Shown one piece after another: positions 35,110-44,989 of a stretch of DNA of 64,000 nucleotides. Origin of the DNA: Dermacentor variabilis (lineage: Eukaryota > Arthropoda > Arachnida > Ixodida > Ixodidae). The stretch is from NCBI RefSeq assembly GCF_050947875.1, contig NC_134573.1, positions 36,147,115 through 36,211,114 on the forward strand. The letters are read 5' to 3'. The position numbers and the translations under genes are program-made. Below the pieces are notes generated by a model. The model saw nothing but the letters and a program-made list of their open reading frames with translations. It was not told the DNA's origin and ran no database searches. Position 1 is the stretch's first letter. Each line of letters opens with the position of its first letter.

Positions 35110-37146
35110 CTGCAAAATGAATATATTTAAATGAGGGTACACATGAGAAAATTAAAAGTAACCTCAGTAGCCATCAGCAAACATAGTATCGCCGAAATAT
35201 GATGACCGTATTAAGCGTATGTGACAAATTTTACCGCTGGACATCATTACGTTTCATACGAATTCCCTTGCCGGAACTAAATTCTGAGAAGTGTAGACTT
35301 TTATATGTGGCCTGAATGTGCAGTGCGTGAGTACGGGTAATACTTCTAAATATAGTTGTGGTTTTCTTCGGAATGTTTTGCTACGAAATCTTTTTTTAAA
35401 GCATTGCAATTCATGTCGGAAGGCGCATAAAGGAGTTCTAAGAATTTTAAGCCTTCAAGAACACTTTTATTGAGCCGCACGGCCAAAAAGGGATAAGTTC
35501 GACCAGAAATATATACGATTTGTTGTACAGGCACGGAGCAGAATACATTTAGTTTCAGATCTAACGGCATCTTTTTGGCTTTCCCGAAGTTGATTATTAC
35601 AGCTACTTTACCTTCTCAGGACTCACGAAGGACTGCTAAAGTTAAATAACACCAAGGCCTCGATGGGGGTCAAAGGTTTGTCTTAATCGGTTATAGCGAC
35701 TTGTACAAGTTTCCGTATCTAATGGCTAAAAAAGGATGGCAAGTACCTCAAGTTCGGCACGTTGGTCAATTGTAATATGAACAACGTAACGGAAATGTAA
35801 AGTACAAGAAACGTATATCACTAATGCTGGACTTCAAATCTTCTCGTCTTTCTCTGCGTCATTTTTCGCGCTGTTTGTAGGTCCGTATATTAAAAAAACT
35901 GTGCACGGCCAAGTGTCAGACGAGGCGGAGCGCGAACATTCCCCGGGAATACGTCAAACTCGGCAGAGGTGACAAAGTCAACTATTCATTTATCGGCGTC
36001 CAGAAGAACAGCTTCGAGTTCCCTGAGAACAAAAGACAAGCTGCACGGTTCTATTAATACGTGTTTCCCGCCCTTCTTGGCATTATCATGTCAGACGGAA
36101 CATGTTTTGGGTAAGACTTGGTACCTCTGCCACCGGTAGTAAGGCCATCTTGCAGATACCAAAATAATCAGGGACTGCCATCTATTTGCTACAATCGCAT
36201 TGTTGTATCAAGCACAGGCTACAGGTTCTTAAAAGCATGTCTCTATGGACTCAATCCTCAGCACATGCTTCGTCAAAATTGTCTTTTCTCCTTTCCAGGG
36301 GCGTACATATTGTTGGATACAGTGGGTGCTCTAATTTTCCCAAATCCACTATTTGATAAAGGAAACTACCGTAGCAACATAATGTGCATCACTAATTCAG
36401 CAGATTACTCAACTTACATTAATTAAATATGAATGTTATGCATATCCAAGGCAGATTTATAATATAGAAGAAAACAATGCGATCTGTGCAGTTGTTGTTC
36501 TTTAGTTCTATACAACATGCAGCGTCAAGAAACACCAAATAGGTGTTTCTCAATGTGCGTACTGTTAGGGAATGAAAGCTGGGCTTCAAATTATTTCAAA
36601 GATGAGAGTGTAAGCATCCATACCGTATTCGACGATTCTGATAAGTGTCTTTTTTGTGCAGTGAGCGCTTTCCTTTCGCCGCAGGCGCAGTTGAAAGAGT
36701 CTCATCAGAACATAGGCAGATGAGAAAATTTGTTCTGAAGGCAAACATTTCTCATGTCCACTTCGTCTTCTTTCTATATTCCTCTTATGTCTACCAACAT
36801 CTTTTAGTGTGTCAGCCACCCGTGCGCACCGATTGAATCAAGGAGTCGCTCAGGTAATTTGAAACCGCTACAGAGGGCTACGCTAAATTATTTCTCACGA
36901 AAATCACGATATATTGCCCTTCTTGCGAGACACAACGAATACAGTGTCTAAAAAGGGATTTCCCACCCATGCTTGTTGCAGCACGGCGGTGATACAGCTT
37001 ATGTGTGACGAGCACGATCCAAAAAGGTGCACAATAAAGGAACTGTAATATATCTAATGCTCATTATGTGTGTTCTGTTTTTGCATCGCTGCACACAATT
37101 GCTCAGAGAGTTCATAAAGCACCGGTATTATAACTAAATCACTCAC
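35110..37146 (-). other. Intron between Asp and GWG protease exons
   Basis: 2,037 bp flanked by GTGAGTGA (donor) and TTTTGCAG (acceptor) on the minus strand. Open frames inside (for example 36118-36426 plus and 35346-35570 minus) have no recognisable features. Confidence 0.6.
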
Positions 37147-37320
37147 CTTTTCCAGGTGGTAGACAAATGGGCCGTATCTTGGGTTCGAATTTGATCTCAT
37201 CTTTTAACTGCAGGAGGGCAATGTCGTTGTGGAACGTCGACCCATTATAATCCTCGTGTCGCACAATAGCCTCAACCACGAGCTCCTTCGCGGACGAAGA
37301 ATTCTTTCTGTTGACGAGTC
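37147..37320 (-). CDS. Serine protease exon with catalytic Asp
   Basis: 174 bp (58 codons), read from 37320 down. The acceptor is CATTTCTCAACAG and the donor is GTGAGTGA, both good matches. Phase 1 at both ends. It encodes LVNRKNSSSAKELVVEAIVR, HEDYNGSTFHNDIALLQLKD (catalytic Asp in NDIALL) and KFEPKIRPICLPPGKG. The FHNDIALLQL and RPICLP motifs are diagnostic of S1A trypsin-like proteases of the secreted arthropod type. It lies about 6 kb downstream of the His exon in the same phase. Confidence 0.88.
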
Positions 37321-37734
37321 CTGTTGAGAAATGAAACAAAATTGTTTTTGTCTGGTACTGTATGCGCACATCTGAAGGAGAGTCATCTGCCGCAAAGCCA
37401 AAGATTACAAAAAACGACTTTTATTTTAATACACGTGGCAATACTCGGCGATATTCTTATCTAGTAGACATACTTTCTGTCACAATATCGATAATGGTAA
37501 GCTATACTTATTTTATGCAACCTGAATGTTCACCTTGCCTAACTCCGAAGCGCATTAGTTATCGTTGCCGGCTGCCCTATCGTCACTTGGCGTCGAAGCG
37601 GCACAAGGCAAGTCGAAACGTTGAATACTATACATCGGAAATCTTGGCGCAGGCGTTTCTAAAGCCGTCTGATGGGGTAGGATACATCAATTGGCAATAA
37701 ACTTGGAAAGGGCAAACCGAGCTAAAGCGGCGAA

Positions 37735-38600
37735 ATTTCGATGATGTAGATCTCGGCCCCGATGCAAGGCTTCCGCATTACTTCTTTTTGAAAGTATCTT
37801 AAATGGTATGATTGTAATGGGGGACAAGCGAGCAACGTTCGTTTCGCGTAAAGAAAGAATGCATGAATGTAAACAAGAAAAGAAGACAAAAATGACGTCA
37901 AATGAAAGGGAGGAACCTGAAGCGTGATGAAAGACGAAAAGAAAGAGAAAGGAGAAGGCAGATTAGCGGGCTTTGCTGATAAGGGCATGGACTGGTGCAC
38001 ACGCATTGTCAGCTGAGCTCTGGTGATGTGAACGGGATTCATCGAGTGCCGGGACCGGAAGGGGTACTTCTGGGAGTTCACCAGCGACAGCTCCCGCTTC
38101 TAAGCCCCGGCTACGGTGTCGTGGCTCCACGGCCTCAATCAAGCCCCGTGAAGCCGTAGGATACGGCTTAACGGCGCTTGACTAAGCCCCGGAGGTAACC
38201 TCCTGGCCATGTAATCGACCACGTCCTGTGTCACGTCGGTCAGGGATGGATTGCCGCCACTGTAGAAGCCAGACCTCTCAAGCGACCGCGACCGAGGCTG
38301 ACGTCTGCGTCACGTCGGAGCTACAACGGCCGCGTATTGTGATACGTAGGACCGACTACCGCCATGCCGCAACGGTTAGACAGTTTTTGTTCTTTAGCAT
38401 ATTGGAACTGGGACACCATAGCTCGGGTGTCGGTTTGTTGTGGATGAGTAGCGAGCATATGGATTTCGCAATTATTCGTTGTAGTATTTCTTTATCGTTT
38501 ATTGCTGACTCATTTTTGTGTTATGTTTTTCTGTCAGGTACGCCTTGTCTTCTGGCTGTTTCAAGAGCGCGTAAATTTGTGGCAGTTGTTAAGCGTGCCG
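37735..38600 (-). repeat. Unknown dispersed repeat, copy 1
   Basis: It pairs with 40390-41290: both carry, in the same order, an A-rich AAGAATGnATGAAT block, a GCATGGACTGGTGCA block, CCGTGAAGCCGTA, the ACAACGGCCGCGT block and TTTTnGTTCTTTAGC. It is strongly diverged from its partner (perhaps 65-70%). The strand was chosen because polypyrimidine runs suggest an element read on the minus strand; this is tentative. Family not recognised. Confidence 0.6.
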
Positions 38601-40389
38601 CGATTTACTTCCGGCCCTGTCACGGATTTTGGTAACCTTGAGATGGACTGGGACGAATATTAGCTACTTATCGTGAGTCAAACGTTAGAGATAAACGGGC
38701 GACAGACTAATTGAGGATCAAACGAAACGTATCTATGCCACTTGATTAACAGAATGTGCTGCAGTTCAGAAAGAATATATGGAGAGGGAACAGCTCCAAG
38801 AGAAAGAGATAAACATGCTTTGACAAAAATTACATGCATAGAAAATGAAAGTGAGTAAGGGTGAGATAAAGATAGCCAGTAGGCGTATCGACGTAGCAGA
38901 GTAGCATGATAGAATAAAAACGACAGAAGGAGTTGACAGATTAGATAGCAGGCATGATGTCTTTAAGAGAAGCTCGTGACAAGGGAAGCGTTGCTGCAGA
39001 ATGACCGGGATAAGACGACGAGTAACATTACGATCGATTTTTCGATACGAAGGTGAAAGAGACAAAAGTGGCTTTACCTCGGGACAAAGTGGGTTTATAA
39101 TTGAGAACTGTTTCAGCGATCTCGCAGATCCAGAAAAGACGAGCAATGAGGACATAAAAGAAAGAACTCATCAGTTTAGACTATGTCTGCTAATAAAATA
39201 TGTAAGGAAGTTCTCACATAGCATGTGGCAGTACCGCGCCACCGCAGGAGTAACTGTAAGAAAGGGAAGACCCGCGTCTACGTTATTGAGAAGGGCGAAC
39301 ACGAGAACGAAGTGCGAGCAAGAAGTTCTCTGTCCACATGCGGGCCGGTGTACCTGCTGCAAGAGTGGCTCAAAAGTGGACCACCTACAATACGTAGCAG
39401 CGCCGAGCGAGATAGATTTCACAGAAAACGCACACTAGGGGATGATAAACGCATGGGAGAAGACAAGATTGAAGCAGAGTTGGGATGACCATATTATAGG
39501 GAAACTGAAGAAGTCGCGAACGAGGTACCGCTCGGTGGCGTTGCACACAGTTCATTGCAGCACATCGAAGAACAGCGCAAAGATAAGTAGAATAATTTTT
39601 CAGCATCGAGATGTATATATACAGGTGTTCAGAGGAAGAGCAGCAGGTACATAGAAGCAGAATCCTCTCACCAAAGAATAAACGACTAAGGAAGAGCAAT
39701 TTCAACTGCGAGAACTAGAACAACGCCTGTAGATACCGTAATCGTCCAAGACGTGCAACGCGTAAGAGGTGCAAGAAGATGCGCAGGAGGTTGAGAGCAA
39801 GATGGTGCAAGACGCGTGTGGCTGAGAAGATATGGTGATCAAGGGAAAAAATATGAAGCGGGAGTTAAATCAAATTCGTTAAATATGGTTCAGGAAAAGG
39901 GTAGGCGAAAAATGTGGTGGAGCTGAATTACTGGCACAATAAAAAGGAAGGTCACTTAGGGAACACATGCAGCAGTTGTCAGTCTTCAAGAACATGGTTA
40001 GAAAGTGTTTGAAGAGTGCTTACTTTTAATGCAGATATTAAATTCCGATAACTATGGTCTAGTGTGAAGCATTATATAGAGTGTAAAATGATTTTGTGAA
40101 TCATGTCTAAATATTGTCCACTCTGGTGTAGATAAGACTTTAATATCATATATCAATTTAGGTTGTGCAATTTTTATGAGGTACTTCGGTGACAGAAAGT
40201 AGGTGGTCCATTCTGAATGCAATTTGTTGTAGATTGTGTAGTTACGGTTTGTCTGCAGGAAAGTAGTGTAAACGCTGTTAACTGCCCCCATTGTTGTAGG
40301 TGTGAACTATAGCGACAATGTCGGATGTAAAGCGAAACAAAATGATGTATAATTTTATGCTGCCGCGTAATGTCTTAAATTTGGTGCAA
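38601..40389. other. Unassigned DNA between the repeat pair
   Basis: Purine-rich on the plus strand. The frame 39001-39438 (+, 145 codons) is Lys/Arg/Ser-rich with several Cys (ending CPHAGRCTCCKSG) but matches nothing I know. If the flanking pair are LTRs, this would be a decayed internal region. Confidence 0.35.
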
Positions 40390-41290
40390 ATATTTTATAC
40401 CTTGTTGCAAGACAAGTGATTAGCAGCTTGTATTTAACAAGAAATGTCTCAGAAAGGGGGGCTACAAGATACGTTGCAAGCGACCCGCATGCTTCTCGTG
40501 AAAGCAAGATGAAGACGCTGTTTGAAAAAAAAGAAGGAATGTATGAATATAAAGGAGATAAGAAAAAAACAGAAGTCACCTGAAGAGAAGGAACGTGGAT
40601 CAGAAGGAAAGAGCAAAAAAAAAAAGAAGAGCATGGAGAAGACAGATGAGCGGGGCATTGCTGACGTGCGCATGGACTGGTGCAGCCGCATCGCCAGCTG
40701 TGCTCCGGCGACGTCATCGGAATTAAGCGGGAACACGGACGGAGGGCAACGTCTGAGAGTTGGCCGGCAACAGCTCCAACTCCCGAGCCCGGTTCCGGTA
40801 CTATGGCAGTGCTGCACTACCTTGGTTCAGCACCGTGAAGCCGTAACCTGCCACTGGCCAGTGCCACAGAGGCAACTGCCTGGTCACGTAAGCGACCAGC
40901 CGCATTACCGACTGCGACACGCCCTGTGCCACGTGGTTTACGGATGCCTCGGAGCCAATCTTGGGAGTTGCCGGTCAAGCGGTCGGAGTCACAACGGCCG
41001 CGTCTTTTGACACGTCGCACTGGCTATCGCCATGTCGTCACGGTTGGATAGTTTTGGTTCTTTAGCCTATTGTGAACTGAGACACTGCAACTACGGTGTT
41101 GATTTGTGGCGCATGGCTGGTGCACGCATAGGGATTTAGCGGGTGCATGTAGAGCTATTGGTTGTACTACTATTTGTGTATCGTTTTCTTTTGCTTACTT
41201 ATTTTTGGGTAATACGTGTTTTTCCACGATGTACACGTTCTTTTTGTCTATTTGTAGAGTGCCTAAATTCGTGACAATGTTTTATTGCGA
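40390..41290 (-). repeat. Unknown dispersed repeat, copy 2
   Basis: Partner of 37735-38600 in the same orientation, 2.7 kb away. Shared landmarks: GCGCATGGACTGGTGCA, GCACCGTGAAGCCGTAACC, CACAACGGCCGCGT and GGTTCTTTAGC. Confidence 0.6.
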
Positions 41291-42420
41291 TTAGCATTCT
41301 CAGGATTTTTGACACACTTCCCGTTCTCCATATATGGCCGTGCATGTCCCTCACCACTTTCCTGAATCGTCTTACTCGTTTTTTACCAAGCTCGTGCACA
41401 AATTTCTGTTGCAATCAAGGGAACCCTACTCAGACGGAGCTTCTCAGCCTGTATTACTACGTGATGTATTCCGCCAGCGTTAGAGAGGACTTTTGGTTAC
41501 TTGGAGCACATACTCAATCAACATAGCATGCACGTACGACCGCATCGCATTTGCGCGAACGTGGGGGAGAAAAACAGAAAAATTGGTCACAGTTAACACT
41601 CAATGGCGTATTTTGTTATTTCGCTCTTGCAAATGAGGCAGTAATGTGTTCTTTTGCAAAGCATAAAGTAACGTGGATGACGATGTACGATAGGCAGCGC
41701 CTTTGCTTGCTCGCGGTGTGCTCCTGTAGCTTCCCGTTGATTGCCTCAAGATGTTGTCCGCAAGTATAGCTTGAGATAGCAGTCGTGTCTTCATCAACAT
41801 CTTTGCCATCTATTGAGAATACGGTTTAGCCCGTATAGAGCACACATGTTAACCCAATGACAGCGTCATCATAAAAACGGGCCACATGTCAGCGGTCATG
41901 CTCTCATTGAAGCTGCCCGGCTGGACAAGGGACGCAGCGGCAACACTTCAAGTGACCACGCCCACCTCGGTCGGTGGGCCGCAACATATTGCCGCTGAAC
42001 TGTGGTCACTGGAAGCCCCGGCAGCTGGAAGTACTGGAGTGCTGCAGGAGGAGCCGACAGACAAGACACGAAGTCACGACACAACGTTCAGCATGCAAGC
42101 CTTCGTGGATCAACACTCTGCTTAAAAGCCAGTAATACTTGCCTGAAGCCATTATTCAGTTCCTAGTATTACATTTTTTCGACCCACTTTCACAGCAGTA
42201 CCTTAAGATTTCTATTTTCCTTTTGTAGTATGCAGTACCGATTTGAGCGTAATTAGTATGTCGTCACGCGCTTCTGTTATCTTCTTTGCTTTTATAAATC
42301 CGCGATTACCCTTTCCCGTCACTCAGTTGAAGTTTTCATTTTTTCTAATGCCTTGATTATTGGCGCTAATTAGCTCAGCTTTAGTCTTTGGACCTATTTG
42401 CTAAGCTCCATTAACATAAG
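41291..42420. other. Unassigned intronic DNA
   Basis: The frame at 41886-42125 (+, 79 codons, starting MSAVMLSLKLPGW) is open and GC-richer than its surroundings but has no domain, and it is antisense to the protease gene. I do not call it a gene. Confidence 0.4.
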
Positions 42421-42421
42421 A

Positions 42422-42492
42422 TCGGCTCTTGTTGCTGTTTTATAGCAACAAGAGCCGAAAAAAAAGGGAACTGTCATAACATGACAGTTTCC
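42422..42492. other. Two tandem hairpins
   Basis: The first is a perfect 15-bp stem: TCGGCTCTTGTTGCT at 42422-42436 and its complement at 42444-42458, with a 7-base loop. An A-rich run follows, then a second stem AACTGTCAT/ATGACAGTT (42469-42477 and 42481-42489) with a 3-base loop, extendable by GG/CC across one bulged T. Both lie inside the long protease intron. Confidence 0.75.
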
Positions 42493-42599
42493 TCTGCATT
42501 GCTGGCATTTAGTTATGTTTTCACAGAACTTTTTAGTGGAGTCAGCGCCAGTTTTTCAAACGATGGCCGTGGCGCAAATTTTGCCGCTTCCACGTGATG

Positions 42600-42752
42600 T
42601 CATATTGGTGAGAACACTTGGAGGGGGGGACTTCTGCTTCTATTTTGAGTGACGCAACTTCCGGTAGTCGGGTTATCCTTAGGGCAGCCGTTATCCATGC
42701 CTAGCAAAAAGTGCCACTTGATAGCAATGGCCAACATCAATACCAAAAACAT
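42600..42752 (-). CDS. Small secretory-like frame (uncertain)
   Basis: A 50-codon frame opening MFLVLMLAIAI, a plausible signal-peptide core, followed by a short polar part with two Cys in NGCPKDNPTTGSCVTQNRS. The Cys-Pro-Gly-Cys spacing faintly resembles the start of a clip domain, and the frame sits inside the protease intron, so it could be a leader exon of a neighbouring protease copy. No good donor site was found. It may equally be chance. Confidence 0.25.
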   Translation of the reverse strand: MFLVLMLAIAIKWHFLLGMDNGCPKDNPTTGSCVTQNRSRSPPLQVFSPI

Positions 42753-43317
42753 TCGACTGAACTTCAGAGCAGCTGGTATGCTTTCACATGTATAACGCGG
42801 CCTTGATTCACCTATGAAAGACGGCGGGTAACCGATTGAGTGTGAGGCCAGCACCTACAACGCTTGCGAACTCTGTTACAGAATAACGCCTCTCCCTAAG
42901 ATGGACACTCATGGTCTTGACGGCCGCAGCCGTATATATATATAAAGTGAGGACGCCCGCCCATGGTGGTGGGATATTGCTGAGCTTTTATATTAATGCG
43001 CTCGCTGCATGCCTCAGAAAGGCAACTTGAGCATATAAATCGAAGCACCTGTAGAAGCAGTGAAACATGCAAAAAATGCAGAGTGAATCAGAGTTCTGAG
43101 TGAACCACGAGGAACGTGGGAAACCGGTAGCTGTTATATGCCTTCACCGTGTTGGCACCACTCAAGGCCGACGTAGGTAAGAGGCGGACAAATAGAAGGA
43201 TTTCTGAGGCGTAATATGGCGATACCAAATAAATAGTATTATGAACACCGAAGTTAAATGTACTCAATCACAATTCACATCGTAAAATTTGATATAAAAA
43301 GTAAAACGGTATCTCAC

Positions 43318-43485
43318 CTGCACGTAGCCTCAAGTCCGTAGGCTGGTAAAGCTTTGTCTTGTCTTTATTATCGTGCAGGCAGTGGGCAGCTGTCAGGAGC
43401 CATTTCTTGGCTATAATGGTTGCTCCACAGGCAACCTGGTATTGAACAGCACCAATGCCATCTATTATATTGGCGTGACTCGTCA
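43318..43485 (-). CDS. Serine protease exon with catalytic His
   Basis: 168 bp (56 codons), read from 43485 down. The donor is GTGAGATA. The acceptor placed at 43486 (GCGGACTTTAG) is a reasonable but not certain choice. Phase 1 at both ends, as in the other two exons. It encodes TSHANIIDGIGAVQYQVACG, ATIIAKKWLLTAAHCLHD (catalytic His in TAAHC) and ends PTDLRLRAG. The IIDGIGAVQYQV part corresponds to the mature N-terminus and first strands of an S1A protease, though the usual IVGG reads IIDG. Signal peptide and propeptide exons are not identified. Confidence 0.85.
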
Positions 43486-44324
43486 CTAAAGTCCGCACAT
43501 GGCAGAGAATATCTATGCGCGACGCATGTTTCGGGGCTATGTTGATAGACAGGCAAACATGTCTTTACATTAGGGCGAACAGAATTGAATTCCACATAGT
43601 TGCATTATTTGCTCAGCAGTACAACGCGCCTACCACTTTTCTTCTCAACTTAGGACACAGCGATTGATAAACTGTTTTGTTACAGAAGAGTAAAAAAGTA
43701 TATAAGCTCACATATGTGTACTGGTAAATTTCTCGTTAAACTCCAAACTATATTCTGTACAAGCACTTCATGAACAGATGAAGCGCGCAAATCTTTCTAG
43801 TACTCATAGCCTGCTGTAAAGAGTTTCAGTGGAAATCATAAGTTGTCATTAGTGTGGAAAAATTTTCACTCAATTTCCCTAGCTCCTTCACCTGCTTCAT
43901 GCTCCCAGGAAATTGTTGATTTTTAAGTACATTGCAGAGCCTTCCTGGGGCGTTTGTAAGTTGGGGGCGGTACACTATATACACACATAAAGGTCAAAAT
44001 GGTTTAACATCCTAACACACAAAATGATTAGCGCAGTAAAATGAGATCGAACCCCCGAACGTCTTCACAAACACTATAGAGGAAATAGAGAAGCAATATC
44101 AAATAAAATAAAACAAAAGAATGCAACGAACAAAAATAGGAATAATAACTTGAAGGAAATATTGCTATTGAAATAAAAACAAGCGAAAAATTATCCCTTT
44201 CACGTAAAAAAAGAAAGTATAAGAAGGACATATAAAGAAAAGAAATATAGGAGAGGGGTACAGTGAGTACGTCGAATGCGATAGGTTAGGATTTAGATCA
44301 TGGAGGTGTAAGTATTAAGGCGCG
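43486..44324. other. Unassigned DNA upstream of the His exon
   Basis: No leader exon could be supported. A minus frame at 43595-43368 overlaps the His exon in another frame and contains several Cys codons, but it has no splice support. Confidence 0.5.

Positions 44325-44422
<98 letters not shown>
44325..44422. repeat. Compound A/TA/CATA microsatellite
   Basis: A run of A, then (TA)n to about 44390, then (CATA)n, ending ATAT directly against the gypsy-A LTR at 44423. Confidence 0.97.
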
Positions 44423-44842
44423 TGTCACGTAGTAGTGACGGCGAAAAAGACAGCAAAACTGTGATTGACGAAACTGGCGTTTTATTGGGCGAACTGGTGC
44501 CCTCAAAAGTAGGTTACATTGCAAGACCAACGATAGCGGCGAACACACTTTGCGATCGTCGAAAATCTTATCAGCGGCTCCAGCGCGTCGGCTTTCTTAC
44601 ATAAGTGGTCGAATGATCCAGAGTAATCGCCGGTACTAGCGTGTCTTCCATAAAGTTCTACACCATTCGCGTCGCGCACACATGCAATCAGATTACACAA
44701 GGTTCGGTGACTAACAGCGGATGGAACCATCGATAACATTCCAGAAAGTTCCTACACATTGGAGGCATGTCCTGCGCTGTGCGATAACATTTGTAACGGT
44801 GAAACGTGGTCACCTGAGAAAGATAAACATGTACACGTGTCA
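44423..44842 (-). repeat. 3' LTR of gypsy-A
   Basis: Read on the plus strand it begins TGTCACGTAGTAGTGACGGC and ends CACGTGTCA. It pairs with 51797-52210. Confidence 0.9.
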
Positions 44843-44989
44843 CTACCCATCTCTTATGAAGCATCGACCCGATGCTGCAAACGAACGAAAGTAATCAAAC
44901 AAAAGCAAAACAAAAAACAAAAAGAATAACACCCGTAGCAAAGAAACAAGAAACTAAGGAAGTTGGTCAGCATGCGTAAAGCGGCCTAA

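Larger units (their letters stand above)
37321..43317 (-). other. Long intron between His and Asp protease exons
   Basis: 5,997 bp bounded by GTGAGATA (donor) and CTCAACAG (acceptor) on the minus strand, assuming both exons belong to one gene. It contains the 0.85-kb repeat pair, unassigned DNA (38.6-40.4 and 41.3-42.4 kb), two tandem hairpins and a small secretory-like frame. No named transposable element was identified in it. Confidence 0.55.

Noticed and set aside
36118..36426. 102-codon plus-strand frame
   Set aside because: Lies antisense in the protease intron and shows no domain.
41886..42125. 79-codon plus-strand frame
   Set aside because: Open but unsupported; no homology that I recognise and antisense to the host gene.
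42422..42458. Histone-type 3' stem-loop
   Set aside because: GGCTCT...AGAGCC is present, but the stem is 15 bp with a 7-base loop, not a 6-bp stem with a 4-base loop, and no histone gene is near.
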